From Pseudacidovorax intermedius (GTDB lineage: Bacteria; Pseudomonadota; Gammaproteobacteria; Burkholderiales; Burkholderiaceae_C), in the NCBI RefSeq assembly GCF_003350475.1, contig NZ_QQAV01000008.1:158507-222506 (forward strand): a stretch of 64,000 nt of DNA, read 5' to 3'. The stretch's first letter is position 1. The number at the start of each line of letters is the position of its first letter. This document shows, piece after piece, positions 1 through 10,437 of the stretch. The notes beneath the pieces were generated by a model that saw nothing but the letters and a program-made list of their open reading frames with translations, made no database searches and was not told where the DNA came from. The position numbers and the translations under genes are program-made.

Positions 1-956
1 GCCGCGCCGAAGCCGAGCGCCTGATCACGCAGGAGAAGGCCGTGGCCATCATCGGCTGCTTCCACTCCTCGGTGGCCGCCACCGTCAGCACCACCTGCGA
101 GCGCTATGGCGTGCCCTTCGTGTGCGCGGACTCCTCCTCGCCCAGCCTGCATCGCCGCAATCTCAAGACCTTCTTCCGGCCGGCCGCGCACGACGAGATG
201 TTCTCCGAGGCCATGTTCGACTTCATGGATCTGCAGAAGAAGCAGGGCAAGAAGGTCGAGACCGTGGCCCTGTTCTTCGAGGACACCATCTTCGGCACCG
301 ACTCGTCCACCGTGCAGCGCAAGCTGGCCGCCGAGCGCGGCTACAAGGTGGCGGCGGACGTGAAGTTCCGCGCCAACTCGCCCTCGCTGTCGGCCGAGGT
401 GCAGCAGCTCAAGTCTGCCAACGCGGACGTGCTGCTGCCCTCCTGCTACACCACCGACGTCATCCTGCTGATGAACACCTGCACGCAGCTGGGCTACAAG
501 CCGCGCAACATCGTGGCGCAGGCTGCCGGCTTCGTGGAGAAGGCCGCGCTCGACGTGGTGGGCGACAAGCTGCAGGGCATGATCACCCGCGCCAGCTTCG
601 CACTGGACACCGCCGGCAAGCGGCCGTCCATCGGCTTCGTCAACACCGCCTTCAAGGCCCGCGCGGGCCGCGACCTCAACGACGCCAGCTCGCGGCAATT
701 CATGGCGGCCATCGTGCTGGGCGACGCGCTGCAGCGCGCCGGCTCCACCGACAGCGAGAAGCTGCGCGCGGCCCTGGCCGCCACCGACATTCCGGGCGAC
801 AAGACCATCATGCCGTGGTCGCGCGTCAAGTTCGACGCCAGCGGCCAGAACACCTTCGCCAGCCCGGTGCTGCAGCAGTTCAAGGGCACGGGCTTCGTCA
901 CCGTCTTCCCGACGGCGGTGGCGATGGGCCAGCCCGTGTGGCCGATGAACGGCTGA
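1..956 (+). CDS. Branched-chain amino acid-type ABC transporter substrate-binding protein (5' end missing)
   Basis: Periplasmic binding component of a Leu/Ile/Val-type ABC importer. The reading frame is open from base 3, so the gene begins before the window and the signal peptide is not visible. The visible part has the type I periplasmic binding fold signature: AIIGCFHSS near the start (ligand loop), a YGVPFVC strand, and a hinge-like segment around VLLPSCYTTD. It is followed after 14 bp by two permeases and two ATPases of the same transporter type. Its ligand cannot be read from sequence. The downstream lactam and carboxylase genes suggest an amide, lactam or amino acid derivative rather than leucine itself, which is inference. 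Confidence 0.9.
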   Translation, partial: RAEAERLITQEKAVAIIGCFHSSVAATVSTTCERYGVPFVCADSSSPSLHRRNLKTFFRPAAHDEMFSEAMFDFMDLQKKQGKKVETVALFFEDTIFGTDSSTVQRKLAAERGYKVAADVKFRANSPSLSAEVQQLKSANADVLLPSCYTTDVILLMNTCTQLGYKPRNIVAQAAGFVEKAALDVVGDKLQGMITRASFALDTAGKRPSIGFVNTAFKARAGRDLNDASSRQFMAAIVLGDALQRAGSTDSEKLRAALAATDIPGDKTIMPWSRVKFDASGQNTFASPVLQQFKGTGFVTVFPTAVAMGQPVWPMNG

Positions 957-970
957 GCCGGGAAGCACGA

Positions 971-1849
971 ATGAACGCGCAAGCAATCGCGCAGGTGCTC
1001 GCCAGCGGCGTGCTGATGGGGCTCATGTATGCGCTCATCGCCGTCGGCCTGTCGCTCATCTTCGGGCTGATGGACGTCGTGAACTTCGCCCACGGCGAGT
1101 TCCTGATGATGGGCATGTACCTCACCTTCGGCCTGGCCGTGGGCCTGCACCTGGACCCGCTGATCGGCATGCCGATCGTCGGCGCGGTGCTGTTCATGGC
1201 GGGCGTGCTGGTGTATCTGCTGATCGTGCGCCATGCCATGCGGGCCAAGGCCAACGTGGGCATGGTGCAGATCTTCTCCACCTTCGGCCTGGGCACGCTG
1301 ATGCAGGGCCTGGCCCAGTACTTCTTCACGCCCGACTACCGGCAGATCAGCAACAGCTGGCTGGCCAACAAGACGGTGGAGATCGGCGGCGTCTTCCTGC
1401 CGCAGCCGCAGATCGCCGGTGCGGTGGTCTCGCTGCTGGCCTTCGGCGGGCTGTACCTGCTGATGTCGCGCACCGACTTCGGCCGCGCGCTGGAAGCCAC
1501 GCGCGAGGACCAGGGCGCCGTGGCGCTGGTGGGCATCGACCGCAACCGCGTCTTCGCGCTGGGCTGGGGCCTGGGCCTGGCCATGGTGGGCGTGGCCGGT
1601 GCCATGCTGGCCAATTTCTATTACATCCATCCGCAGGTGGGCGGCGCCTTCAGCGGCATCGCCTATGTCGTGGTCGCCCTCGGCGGCTTCGGCAGCGTGT
1701 TCGGTGCGCTGGTGGGCGGCGTGGTGGTCGGGCTGGTCGAGGCCATGACCACGCTGGTGCTGCCCGCCTCGCTCAAGACCGTGGGCGTGTATGCCCTGTA
1801 CCTGCTGGTGGTCCTGCTGCGTCCCAGCGGCCTTTTCGGGAGACTCTGA
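971..1849 (+). CDS. livH: Branched-chain amino acid-type ABC transporter permease (LivH family)
   Basis: Inner-membrane permease of 292 aa with about eight hydrophobic segments. The family hallmarks GLSLIFGLMDVVNFAHGEF near residues 27-45 and a conserved Gly-rich C-terminal segment around VVVALGGFGSVFGA are present. The ATG at 971 is preceded by a GGGAAG-like ribosome site. The much longer open frame upstream is antisense-free shadow of the binding-protein gene and is not used. Its stop codon overlaps the next ATG by one base (TGATG), so translation with the second permease is probably coupled. Confidence 0.93.
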   Translation: MNAQAIAQVLASGVLMGLMYALIAVGLSLIFGLMDVVNFAHGEFLMMGMYLTFGLAVGLHLDPLIGMPIVGAVLFMAGVLVYLLIVRHAMRAKANVGMVQIFSTFGLGTLMQGLAQYFFTPDYRQISNSWLANKTVEIGGVFLPQPQIAGAVVSLLAFGGLYLLMSRTDFGRALEATREDQGAVALVGIDRNRVFALGWGLGLAMVGVAGAMLANFYYIHPQVGGAFSGIAYVVVALGGFGSVFGALVGGVVVGLVEAMTTLVLPASLKTVGVYALYLLVVLLRPSGLFGRL

Positions 1850-2883
1850 TGACCGACGCAGCGATTGCTGTTCCCGCCGGCCGTGCGCCGGCCTCGGGTG
1901 CGCTGCAGGCCCATGCCGCGCAGCGGCGCCGCCAGTTGCTGACCGGCGCCGTCGTGCTGGTGCTGCTGGCCGCCGTGCCGCTGCTGGTGGGCGATGCCTA
2001 CCTGCGTAACATCCTGATCCTCACCCTGATGTACGCCGCGCTGGCACAGGCCTGGAACATCCTGGGCGGCTACTGCGGCCAGATCTCTCTGGGCCATGCG
2101 CTGTACTTCGGTGCCGGCGCCTACACCACCAGCGTGCTGTTCGTGAACTTCGGCGTGCTGCCCTGGTTCGGCATGGTGGCCGGCGCGCTGCTCGCGGCCG
2201 TGATGGCGCTGCTGCTGGGCTGGCTGTGCTTTCGCCTCAAGGGCCACTACTTCGCCATCGCCACGCTGGTGATCGCCGAGATCGGCCTGCTGCTGGTGCA
2301 CAACTGGGACTACGTGGGCGCCGCCATGGGCATCCAGTGGCCGCTGGGCCCCGACAGCTGGGCCACGCTGCAGTTCGCACGCGACAAGGGGCCGTACTTC
2401 TACTTCGTGCTGGGCCTGTTCGCGCTGACCTGGCTGATCACTTTCTGGGTCGAGGGCTCGCGCTGGGGTTACTGGTGGCGCGCCGTCAAGGACAACCCCG
2501 AGGCCAGCGAGAGCCTGGGCGTGACGGTGTTCCGCTCCAAGATGGCGGCGGCCGCCCTGTCGGCCAGCCTCACGGCCATCGGCGGCGGCTTCTATGCGGC
2601 CTTCGTGGCCTACATCGACCCGGACAGCGTCATGCACTTCCGCTTCTCGCTGCTCATGGTGCTGCCGGTGGTGCTCGGCGGCATCGGCACCCTGTGGGGG
2701 CCGCTGCTGGGCGCGGTGATCCTGATCCCGCTGACCGAGGCCATCCGCAGCTACATGGGCGGCTCGGGCACCGGCACCGACCTCATCGTCTACGGCGCGC
2801 TCGTGATGGGCGTGGCCGTACTCAAGCCCGAAGGCCTGATCGGCCTGTTCAGCGGCCTGCGCCGCAAGGCAGGTGCCGCATGA
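1849..2883 (+). CDS. livM: Branched-chain amino acid-type ABC transporter permease (LivM family)
   Basis: Second permease subunit, 344 aa. A cytoplasmic N-terminus of about 30 residues is followed by roughly ten membrane segments. LivM features are visible: LAQAWNILGGYCGQISLGHA around residues 65-84 and the coupling-helix region WRAVKDNPEASESLGV near residues 210-225. It overlaps livH by one base and the downstream ATPase by four (ATGA), consistent with stoichiometric coupled translation of the transporter. Confidence 0.93.
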   Translation: MTDAAIAVPAGRAPASGALQAHAAQRRRQLLTGAVVLVLLAAVPLLVGDAYLRNILILTLMYAALAQAWNILGGYCGQISLGHALYFGAGAYTTSVLFVNFGVLPWFGMVAGALLAAVMALLLGWLCFRLKGHYFAIATLVIAEIGLLLVHNWDYVGAAMGIQWPLGPDSWATLQFARDKGPYFYFVLGLFALTWLITFWVEGSRWGYWWRAVKDNPEASESLGVTVFRSKMAAAALSASLTAIGGGFYAAFVAYIDPDSVMHFRFSLLMVLPVVLGGIGTLWGPLLGAVILIPLTEAIRSYMGGSGTGTDLIVYGALVMGVAVLKPEGLIGLFSGLRRKAGAA

Positions 2884-3642
2884 ATGCCGCCAACGACGCC
2901 CGCCCGGCGACGACGCCGGCAGCCGACCGGCCCATCCTGCAGCTGACCGATATCTGGCAGCGCTTCGGCGGCCTGGTGGCCAATGCCGAAGTCACCTTCG
3001 ACGTGCCCCGCGGCCAGATCCTCGGACTCATCGGCCCCAACGGCGCGGGCAAGTCCACGCTGTTCGGCATCATCGCCGGTGCCCGCGCGCCGGTGCAGGG
3101 CCAGGTGGTGTTCGAAGGCCGCGACGTCACCCGGCTGGATGCGCCCGCACGCTGCGCGCTGGGCATCGCCCGCACCTACCAGGTGCCGCGCTCCTTCGAC
3201 AGCATGAGCGTGCTGGACAACGTGATGGTGGGCAGCTTCTCGCGCCACACCCGCGCCGCCGCCGCCCGCGAGGCCGCGCTGGAGGTGCTGGACTTCACGG
3301 GCCTCATCGGCCGCGCCGGCGCCTCGGCCGGCGACCTCACGCCGCCCGAGAAGCGCCGCCTGGAAGTGGCCCGCGCCCTCGCCACTGAACCGCGCCTGCT
3401 GCTGCTGGACGAGGTGATGACCGGCCTGACGCCCAGCGAGGCGCGCAAGGGCGTGGAGCTCATCCGCCGCATCCGCGACCGCGGCATCACCGTCATCATG
3501 GTCGAGCACGTGATGGAGATCGTCATGCCCCTGGTGGACCGGGCCATCGTGCTCAACCTCGGCCGCGTGCTCAGCCAGGGCGCGCCGCAGGAGGTGGTGC
3601 GCGATCCGGCCGTCGTGGCCGCCTACCTTGGAGACCGCCATC

Positions 3643-3653
<11 letters not shown>
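2880..3653 (+). CDS. livG: Branched-chain amino acid-type ABC transporter ATPase (LivG family)
   Basis: Cytoplasmic ATPase of 257 aa. The Walker A motif GPNGAGKST is at about residues 52-60 and Walker B LLLLDEV near residue 173, with the family C-terminal segment MVEHVMEIVMPLVDRAIVL. The ABC signature is unusual: in place of LSGGQ the sequence reads DLTPPEKRRLEVARAL, so the two glycines are absent. The start is the ATG overlapping the livM stop. Longer upstream frames are shadow. The role is clear from context, but full hydrolytic competence of this subunit is not shown by sequence. Confidence 0.92.
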
Positions 3654-4350
<697 letters not shown>

Positions 4351-4419
4351 GCGATGCAGGCGCGTCCGCCTGCATCACCCCCGCCCCGAATCCAGACCAT
4401 TGCCCCCGAGGACTCTCTC

Positions 4420-5214
4420 ATGTCGCTCCCCCAGATCTGGCAGCAGCCCGCAGAGTTGCGCCAAGCCATCCGCCGCAAGGAATTCCGCGGCCACACCGCC
4501 GGCCAGGCGCCCGGCTACGCCCAGGGCAACCTGGCCATCCTGCCGCGTGCCTATGCCGACGAGTTCCTGCGCTTCTGCCGCCTCAATCCCAAGCCTTGCC
4601 CGGTGATCGGCATGACCGAGCCGGGCGATCCGCGCGTGCCCGAACTGGGCGCCGACATCGACCTGCGCTTCGACGTGCCCGGCTACTGTGTCTTCCGCGA
4701 TGGCGAGAAGGTCGGCGAGGTGGCCGACCTGGGCGAACTCTGGCAGGACGACATGGTCGGCTTCGTGCTGGGCTGCTCGCTGTCCTTCGAGGCGGCGCTG
4801 CTCGACGCCCTTGTGCCGGTGCGCCACATCGACGATGACCACACGGTGCCCATGTACAACACCAACCTGCCCAATGGGCAGGCCGGCCGCTTCGGCGGCA
4901 ACATGGTGGTGAGCATGCGGCCGATGACGCCGGCGCAGGCCATCCGGGCCATCCAGGTCACGTCCCGCTTTCCGGCGGTGCACGGCGCGCCGGTGCACTT
5001 CGGCGACCCGGCTGCCATCGGCATCGCCGACCTCGCGCGCCCCGACTACGGTGTGCCTTCCGAGATCCGCGAGGGCGAGGTGCCCGTCTTCTGGGCCTGC
5101 GGCGTGACGCCCCAGCAGGCCATCCGCGTGGCGCGCCCGCCCCTGGCCTTCACGCACAAGCCCGGCCACATGCTGGTGGCCGATGTGCGCAACAGCGAGC
5201 TGGCCGCCTTCTGA
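4420..5214 (+). CDS. DUF1445 / D-glutamate cyclase-like putative hydro-lyase
   Basis: 264 aa protein of the DUF1445 (PF07286) family, whose members are annotated as putative hydro-lyases and are related to the vertebrate D-glutamate cyclase. Family features include an early [10 protein letters not shown] segment, a central [10 protein letters not shown] segment, and a late [10 protein letters not shown] segment. Start chosen at ATG 4420 with GAGGA at 4408-4412. The family sits beside LamB/YcsF and KipI/KipA genes in Bacillus subtilis too (ycsI), so the association here is conserved. If it acts like the cyclase relative it would interconvert glutamate and 5-oxoproline, which fits the neighbouring Pxp genes. 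The substrate is inferred, not shown. Confidence 0.85.
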   Translation: MSLPQIWQQPAELRQAIRRKEFRGHTAGQAPGYAQGNLAILPRAYADEFLRFCRLNPKPCPVIGMTEPGDPRVPELGADIDLRFDVPGYCVFRDGEKVGEVADLGELWQDDMVGFVLGCSLSFEAALLDALVPVRHIDDDHTVPMYNTNLPNGQAGRFGGNMVVSMRPMTPAQAIRAIQVTSRFPAVHGAPVHFGDPAAIGIADLARPDYGVPSEIREGEVPVFWACGVTPQQAIRVARPPLAFTHKPGHMLVADVRNSELAAF

Positions 5215-5228
5215 GCGCGGTGACCTCC

Positions 5229-6008
5229 ATGAACATCGACCTCAACAGCGACCTGGGCGAAAGCTTCGGCGCCTGGCGCATGGGCGACGACGCCGCCATG
5301 CTCGACGTCGTTAGCAGCGCCAACGTGGCCTGCGGCTTCCATGCGGGCGACCCGGCCGGCATCCTCGCCACGCTGCGGGCGGCTGCCGCGCGCGGCGTCA
5401 CGGTGGGCGCGCATGTGTCCTATCCGGACCTGGCCGGCTTCGGCCGCCGCAACATGGACATGGCCAGCAGCGACCTGCGCGCTGCCGTCATCTACCAGAT
5501 CGGCGCACTGCAGGGCCTGGCCGCCGCGGCCGGCACGCGGGTGCGCTACGTCAAGCCGCATGGCGCGCTCTACAACTTCATCGCCCACGACGAGCGGCAG
5601 GCGCAGGACGTGATCGCCGCCGTCCGCGCCATCGATGCTTCGCTCGCGCTGGTGGTGCTGGCCGGCTCGCCGCTGACGGGCTGGGCCCGCGCCGCGGGCC
5701 TGCGTACCGTGGCCGAGGCCTTTGCCGACCGCGGCTACCGGCCCGACGGCAGCCTGGTGCCGCGCAGCCAGCCCGGCGCCGTGCTGCACGACCCCGCAGC
5801 CGTGGCCCAGCGCATGGCCCGCCTGGTGCGCGACGGCACTGTCACCGCCGACGATGGCAGCACGGTGTGCATCGAGGCCCAGTCCATCTGCCTGCATGGC
5901 GACAGCCCCGGCGCGGTCGCCATGGCGCGCGCGCTGCGCGAGCGCCTGCTGGCCGAAGGCGTGACCATCCGCAGCTTCGTGGAAGCCGAAGAAGGAGTGC
6001 CCGCGTGA
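5229..6008 (+). CDS. pxpA: 5-oxoprolinase subunit A (LamB/YcsF family)
   Basis: 259 aa member of the LamB/YcsF family. The typical N-terminus [14 protein letters not shown] supports ATG 5229 over the GTG at 5220. Conserved segments [11 protein letters not shown] (around residues 36-46), HVSYPDL (around residue 63) and VKPHGALYN (around residue 110) carry the family metal and active-site residues. In characterised bacteria PxpA with PxpB and PxpC forms an ATP-dependent 5-oxoprolinase that opens the lactam to glutamate. The last four bases overlap the start of the PxpB-PxpC fusion (GTGA), so the subunits are translationally coupled. Confidence 0.92.
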   Translation: MNIDLNSDLGESFGAWRMGDDAAMLDVVSSANVACGFHAGDPAGILATLRAAAARGVTVGAHVSYPDLAGFGRRNMDMASSDLRAAVIYQIGALQGLAAAAGTRVRYVKPHGALYNFIAHDERQAQDVIAAVRAIDASLALVVLAGSPLTGWARAAGLRTVAEAFADRGYRPDGSLVPRSQPGAVLHDPAAVAQRMARLVRDGTVTADDGSTVCIEAQSICLHGDSPGAVAMARALRERLLAEGVTIRSFVEAEEGVPA

Positions 6009-7624
6009 GTCTGCGCGTGTTGCCTGCCTCCGCCCGCTTGGTGCTGGTGGAACTGGACGATCTGGCCCAGACCCTGGGCCTGCTGGCCTCGCTGCAGGCC
6101 AGCCCCATCGACGGCGTGGGCGAGATCGTGCCCGGCGCGCGCACGCTGCTGGTCGAGTTCGATCCGCTGCGCATCGGCCGCGAACGCCTGGCCGCGGCCC
6201 TGGCCGCCCGTCCGCGCGAAGCCGTGGAGGCCCGGGGCGGCGCCGTGGTCGAGTTGCCCGTGCACTACGACGGCGAGGACCTCGCCGACGTGGCGGCGCT
6301 ACTCGGCACCACGCCCGAGGACGTGGTGCGCCGCCACACCGGCACCGACTGGTTCGTGGCCTTCACCGGCTTCGCGCCGGGCTTCGCCTACCTGAGCGGT
6401 GGCGACGAGCTGCTGCGGCGCGTGCCGCGGCGGAACTCGCCGCGCACGCGCATCCCGCCGGGTGCCGTGGCGGTCGCGGGCGGCTTCAGCGGCGTCTATC
6501 CGAAGGCCAGCCCCGGCGGCTGGCAACTGCTGGGCCAGACGCCGGTGCCCATGTGGGACCTGGACCGTGACCCGCCCGCGCTGTTGCAGCCCGGGCAGCG
6601 CGTGCGCTTCGTGGATGCGGGCGCACGACCGGTGGCCGTGCCCGTTTCCGCCGCACCGGTGCTTGCCGATGCGTCGCACTCGCCGCCGGTGGACGGCGTT
6701 CAGGCGGCCGGCCTGCGCATCGTCCAGCCCGGCCTCCAGGCCCTGCTGCAGGACGCCGGCCGGCCGGGCCAGGCCGGGCAGGGCGTGTCGGCCTCCGGCG
6801 CCATGGACCGCGGCGCGCTGCGCGCCGCCAACCGGCTGGTTGGCAACGTCATCGACACCGCCTGCATCGAAGTGGCACAGGGCGGCTTCGTGCTGCAGAG
6901 CCGTGGAGACACGGTGGTGGCGGTCACTGGCGCCATCGGCCCGCTCACCCTGCGCGCGCCCGACGGTCGCCAGTGGCCGGTGCCCCGCCATGCGCCGCTG
7001 GCGCTGGGCGACGGCGACCGCCTGCTGCTGGGCGAGCCCGAGGCCGGCGTGCGCAGCTACATCGCGCTGCGCGGCGGCATCGCCCGCGCGTCGGTGATGG
7101 GCAGCCTCGCCTTCGACACGCTGGCCCAGGTCGGCCCCGCGCCGCTCGTCGCCGACGACTGGCTGCCCGCGCACGCCGACACGGCCCGCGGCCTGCGCGC
7201 CGTCGGCGATGCCGAGGCGCCCCGCGACGACCTGCCCCGTGCCGGCGCGCTCGTCACCCTCGACATCCAGCTGGGCCCGCGCACCGACTGGTTCACGCCC
7301 GAGGCCGTGGCGCTGCTGGCCGCGCAGGAATGGACCGTCACGCCCCAGTCCAACCGCGTCGGCCTGCGCATCCAGGGCGCCGAGCCGCTCACCCGCGCCG
7401 TCACCGCCGAGCTGCCCAGCGAGGGCACGGCGCTGGGCGCCATCCAGGTGCCGGCCAGCGGCCAGCCGGTGCTCTTCCTGGCCGACCATCCGCTCACCGG
7501 CGGCTATCCCGTCATCGGCTGCATCGCGCCCTGGCACCTGGACCTGGCGGGCCAGATCCCCGTCGGTGCGCGCATCCGCTTCCATGTCGTCGCCGGCTTC
7601 ACGCCCATCGAATTCCGAGACTGA
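6005..7624 (+). CDS. pxpBC: Fused 5-oxoprolinase subunits B and C (KipI-KipA / AHS1-AHS2)
   Basis: 539 aa polypeptide joining two proteins that are separate in E. coli and B. subtilis. Residues about 1-205 are AHS1/KipI-like ([33 protein letters not shown] [10 protein letters not shown]). A Pro/Ala-rich linker follows, then residues about 235-535 are AHS2/KipA-like ([30 protein letters not shown]). GTG start 6005 has a strong GAAGGAG site. AHS1-AHS2 is also the carboxyltransferase part of urea carboxylase. Because the next gene supplies biotin carboxylase and carrier domains, the fusion may act as the carboxyltransferase half of a biotin enzyme as well as, or instead of, a pure 5-oxoprolinase subunit. 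Confidence 0.9.
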   Translation: MSLRVLPASARLVLVELDDLAQTLGLLASLQASPIDGVGEIVPGARTLLVEFDPLRIGRERLAAALAARPREAVEARGGAVVELPVHYDGEDLADVAALLGTTPEDVVRRHTGTDWFVAFTGFAPGFAYLSGGDELLRRVPRRNSPRTRIPPGAVAVAGGFSGVYPKASPGGWQLLGQTPVPMWDLDRDPPALLQPGQRVRFVDAGARPVAVPVSAAPVLADASHSPPVDGVQAAGLRIVQPGLQALLQDAGRPGQAGQGVSASGAMDRGALRAANRLVGNVIDTACIEVAQGGFVLQSRGDTVVAVTGAIGPLTLRAPDGRQWPVPRHAPLALGDGDRLLLGEPEAGVRSYIALRGGIARASVMGSLAFDTLAQVGPAPLVADDWLPAHADTARGLRAVGDAEAPRDDLPRAGALVTLDIQLGPRTDWFTPEAVALLAAQEWTVTPQSNRVGLRIQGAEPLTRAVTAELPSEGTALGAIQVPASGQPVLFLADHPLTGGYPVIGCIAPWHLDLAGQIPVGARIRFHVVAGFTPIEFRD

Positions 7625-7628
7625 TCCC

Positions 7629-9359
7629 ATGAAGAAAGTCCTCATCGCCAACCGCGGCGAGATCGCGGTGCGCATCGCCCGCGCCTGTGCCGACTACGGC
7701 GTGCAGTCGGTCGCCGTGTATGCCGATGCCGATATCGACGCGCTGCATGTGCGCGTGGCCGACGAGGCCTACGGCCTCGATGGCCAGCGTCCCGCCGACA
7801 CCTACCTGCACATCGACAAGCTGCTGGCCATCGCGCGCCGCAGCGGCGCCGATGCGGTGCATCCCGGCTACGGCTTCCTGTCCGAGAACGCGGCCTTCGC
7901 CCAGGCCGTCATCGACGCAGGCCTGACGTGGATCGGCCCGCCGCCATCGGCCATCGCCCGGCTGGGCGACAAGGTCGAGGCGCGCAAGATCGCGCTGAAG
8001 GTGGGCGCGCCGCTGGTGGAAGGCACGGCCGACCCGGTGAAGAACGCCGCCGAGGTCGAGGCCTTCGCCCGCGCCCATGGCCTGCCGATCATCATCAAGG
8101 CGGCCTTCGGCGGCGGTGGCCGCGGCATGAAGATCGCCTGGCGCGTGGACGAGGTGGCCGAGCTGTACGAATCGGCGGTGCGCGAGGCCGTGACCGCCTT
8201 CGGCCGCGGCGAATGCTTCGTCGAGCAGTTCCTGGACCGGCCGCGCCACATCGAGGCCCAGGTCATCGCCGACACGCACGGCCATGTGCTGGTGCTCGGC
8301 ACCCGCGACTGCTCGCTGCAGCGGCGCAACCAGAAGCTGGTGGAAGAGGCGCCCGCGCCCTTCATCAGCGAAGCGCAACGCGAACGCATCCATCAGGCGG
8401 CGCGCGACATCTGCGCCGAGGCCGGCTACGTGGGCGCGGGCACGGTCGAGTTCCTGCTGAGCAACACGGGCGCCATCTCCTTCCTGGAGGTGAACACGCG
8501 GCTGCAGGTGGAGCACCCGGTGACCGAGGAAACCTGCGGCCTCGACCTGGTGGTCGAGCAACTGCGCGTGGCCGATGGCCTGCCCCTCACGCTGCGCGAG
8601 ACGCCTGTGCCGCGCGGCCATGCCATCGAATTCCGCATCAACGCCGAGGATGTGGGCCGCGGCTTTCTGCCCGCGCCCGGGCCCGTGACGCTGTTCGAGC
8701 CGCCGGCCGGGCCGGGCGTGCGGGTCGACGCGGGCGTCTACAGCGGCGCCGTGGTGCCCGGCAGCTTCGACTCGCTGATGGCCAAGCTGATCGTCATGGG
8801 CGCCACGCGCGAGCAGGCGCTGGCCCGCGCACGGCGCGCGCTGGCCGAGTTCCGCATCGAGGGCGTGGCCACGGTGCTGCCCTTCCACCGCGCAGTGCTG
8901 CAGCAGCCGGACTTCATCGGCCGCGACGGCTTCAAGGTGCACACGCGCTGGATCGAGACCGACTTCGCCGAGCCCCTGGCCGCGGCTGTGCGGGCCGAGC
9001 CCGCGCCGGCCGAGGCGCTGCAGCGCACCGCCATCGAGATCGACGGCCGGCGCGTGAGCCTGGGCCTGCCCGCGCTGCTGCTGCGCGGCCTGGCGGCGGG
9101 CGCCGGCGGCGGCGCCCCGGCCGATGCGCAGGTCGCTTCCGCCGCCGACCCGGCCGCCGTGTCCGCGCCCATCGCCGGCACCGTGCAGGCCTGGAAGGTG
9201 CAGGAGGGCGAGGAGGTCGCCGAAGGCCAGCTCATCGCGGTGATGGAGGCCATGAAGATGGAGATGCAGGTCTGTGCCCACCGGGCCGGACGCGTGTCGC
9301 TGAAGGCGGCCGCCGGGGCCTACGTGGCGGCCGGCACGGCGCTGGCGCACGTCGGCTGA
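7629..9359 (+). CDS. Biotin carboxylase fused to C-terminal biotin carboxyl carrier domain
   Basis: 576 aa. Residues about 1-445 are a biotin carboxylase: [16 protein letters not shown] at the N-terminus, ATP-grasp loop FGGGGRGMK near residue 160, and [14 protein letters not shown] near residue 287. Residues about 500-576 are a biotinyl domain with [11 protein letters not shown], the biotinylated lysine being K543. Normal AccC is about 450 aa and lacks the carrier, so this is the alpha-subunit layout of acyl-CoA or urea-type carboxylases. No carboxyltransferase beta subunit follows. The only carboxyltransferase-like protein nearby is the PxpBC fusion four bases upstream. It is the last gene of the operon. 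Confidence 0.93.
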   Translation: MKKVLIANRGEIAVRIARACADYGVQSVAVYADADIDALHVRVADEAYGLDGQRPADTYLHIDKLLAIARRSGADAVHPGYGFLSENAAFAQAVIDAGLTWIGPPPSAIARLGDKVEARKIALKVGAPLVEGTADPVKNAAEVEAFARAHGLPIIIKAAFGGGGRGMKIAWRVDEVAELYESAVREAVTAFGRGECFVEQFLDRPRHIEAQVIADTHGHVLVLGTRDCSLQRRNQKLVEEAPAPFISEAQRERIHQAARDICAEAGYVGAGTVEFLLSNTGAISFLEVNTRLQVEHPVTEETCGLDLVVEQLRVADGLPLTLRETPVPRGHAIEFRINAEDVGRGFLPAPGPVTLFEPPAGPGVRVDAGVYSGAVVPGSFDSLMAKLIVMGATREQALARARRALAEFRIEGVATVLPFHRAVLQQPDFIGRDGFKVHTRWIETDFAEPLAAAVRAEPAPAEALQRTAIEIDGRRVSLGLPALLLRGLAAGAGGGAPADAQVASAADPAAVSAPIAGTVQAWKVQEGEEVAEGQLIAVMEAMKMEMQVCAHRAGRVSLKAAAGAYVAAGTALAHVG

Positions 9360-9367
9360 CCCACCGC

Positions 9368-9388
9368 CGCGCCACGCGATGTGGCGCG
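9368..9388. terminator. Hairpin between convergent biotin carboxylase and lysR genes
   Basis: CGCGCCAC pairs perfectly with GTGGCGCG around a five-base loop. It fills most of the 34 bp gap between two converging genes, a position expected for a bidirectional terminator. There is no clear T-run on either side, so termination is inferred from position and stem only. Confidence 0.45.
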
Positions 9389-9393
9389 CGGCT

Positions 9394-10320
9394 TCAGTCT
9401 GCCGCGGACCGCGCCATGGCCATGGCCCAGAAGCGCGACAGCGCCCGCGTCGGCTGCTTGTGCCGGTGCAGCACCAGATGACATTGCCGCCGCAGCGGCG
9501 GCAGCGCCGTCTGCAGCGCCACCAGCCGGCCGGCGGCCAGCGCCTCCTGCACCACCCAGCGCGACAGGCAGGCCACGCCCAGTCCTTCCACCGCCGCCTG
9601 CTGGATCGCCTCGGAGCTGCCCAGCTCCAGGCTGCGGGCATGTGCGCCCAGGTGCGGCAGCAGCAGCTGGTCGGTCACCTCGCGGGTGCCGGAGCCGGGC
9701 TCGCGCAGCAGCCACAGCGCCTCGCGCAGCCGGCGCATGGGCACGCGCGCCGCGTCGTCGGCAGCGCCGAAGGTGCCGGGCGCGGCGACCAGCACCATCT
9801 CGTCCTGCAGCCAGGGCGTGCTGGCCAGGGTGGGCAGCCGGTTGGGGCCCTCGATCAGGCCCACGTCCAGCTCGAAGGCGGCCACCGCTTCGCAGATGGC
9901 CTCGGTGTTGCCGATGCGCACGCGCGCCTGCCAGCCGGACGGCGCGGCCTGCAACTGGGCGCCGAGGAAGTCGCGCAGCAGCGCGGGCAGCACATGGTTG
10001 CCCAGCGTGGTGCTGGCGCCGATGCGCAGTGCGAGCGCGTCGGCACCGCCGCCCTCGTGGGCCAGGCGCTCGATGTCGGCCGCGGCGTCGAGCAGTGCGA
10101 GGGCGCGCGGCAGCACGCTGCGGCCGTCGTCGTTGAGCACCAGGCGCTTGCCGGTGCGGTCGAACAGGCGCAGCCCCAGCAGGCGCTCCAGCTCGTTCAG
10201 TGCCGAGCTGGTGGCCGACTGCGACAGCGCGATGGCCTGCGCGGCGGCGGCGGTGCTGCCCGCCTGGGCAATGGCGGCGAAGACGCGCATCTGGCGCAGG
10301 GTGAGGCGGGGCATGTCCAT
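9394..10320 (-). CDS. LysR-family transcriptional regulator (YeiE-like)
   Basis: 308 aa. An N-terminal winged helix-turn-helix (LTLRQMRVFAAIAQAGSTAAAA, then LSQSATSSALNELERLLG) spans about residues 6-65. A LysR substrate-binding domain follows from about residue 95. The gene is divergent from a YeiH-family exporter gene, the same arrangement as yeiE-yeiH in enterobacteria, so it probably controls that gene and itself from the 117 bp intergenic region, which holds two perfect inverted repeats. The inducer is unknown. A start three codons later (MPRLTL) is possible. Confidence 0.9.
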   Translation of the reverse strand: MDMPRLTLRQMRVFAAIAQAGSTAAAAQAIALSQSATSSALNELERLLGLRLFDRTGKRLVLNDDGRSVLPRALALLDAAADIERLAHEGGGADALALRIGASTTLGNHVLPALLRDFLGAQLQAAPSGWQARVRIGNTEAICEAVAAFELDVGLIEGPNRLPTLASTPWLQDEMVLVAAPGTFGAADDAARVPMRRLREALWLLREPGSGTREVTDQLLLPHLGAHARSLELGSSEAIQQAAVEGLGVACLSRWVVQEALAAGRLVALQTALPPLRRQCHLVLHRHKQPTRALSRFWAMAMARSAAD

Positions 10321-10335
10321 GGCGGAGTGTTTTCC

Positions 10336-10358
10336 ATCGAGCGATCCAGTCGCTCGAT
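10336..10358. promoter_or_regulatory. Perfect 9-bp inverted repeat, likely LysR operator
   Basis: ATCGAGCGA, five bases, then TCGCTCGAT form a perfect dyad 16-38 bp upstream of the lysR start and about 80 bp before the yeiH start. A position next to the regulator gene in a divergent intergenic region is typical of the recognition site of an autoregulating LysR protein. Use as an operator is inferred. Confidence 0.55.
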
Positions 10359-10370
10359 CCTAGCCAGATT

Positions 10371-10405
10371 ACCCGTTGGACGGGTCGAAAGCCGGTGCCT
10401 AGAGT
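10371..10405 (+). promoter_or_regulatory. Candidate yeiH promoter overlapping a second inverted repeat
   Basis: A -35-like TTGGAC (10376-10381) and -10-like TAGAGT (10400-10405) are separated by 18 bp and lie 32 bp before the yeiH ATG. The -35 box is embedded in a perfect six-base inverted repeat ACCCGT-TGG-ACGGGT (10371-10385), so a protein bound there would cover the promoter or contact polymerase. Promoter prediction by eye only. Confidence 0.4.
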
Positions 10406-10437
10406 CGAAGCCATTCCCATTGAAGGAGCGGCTTGCC

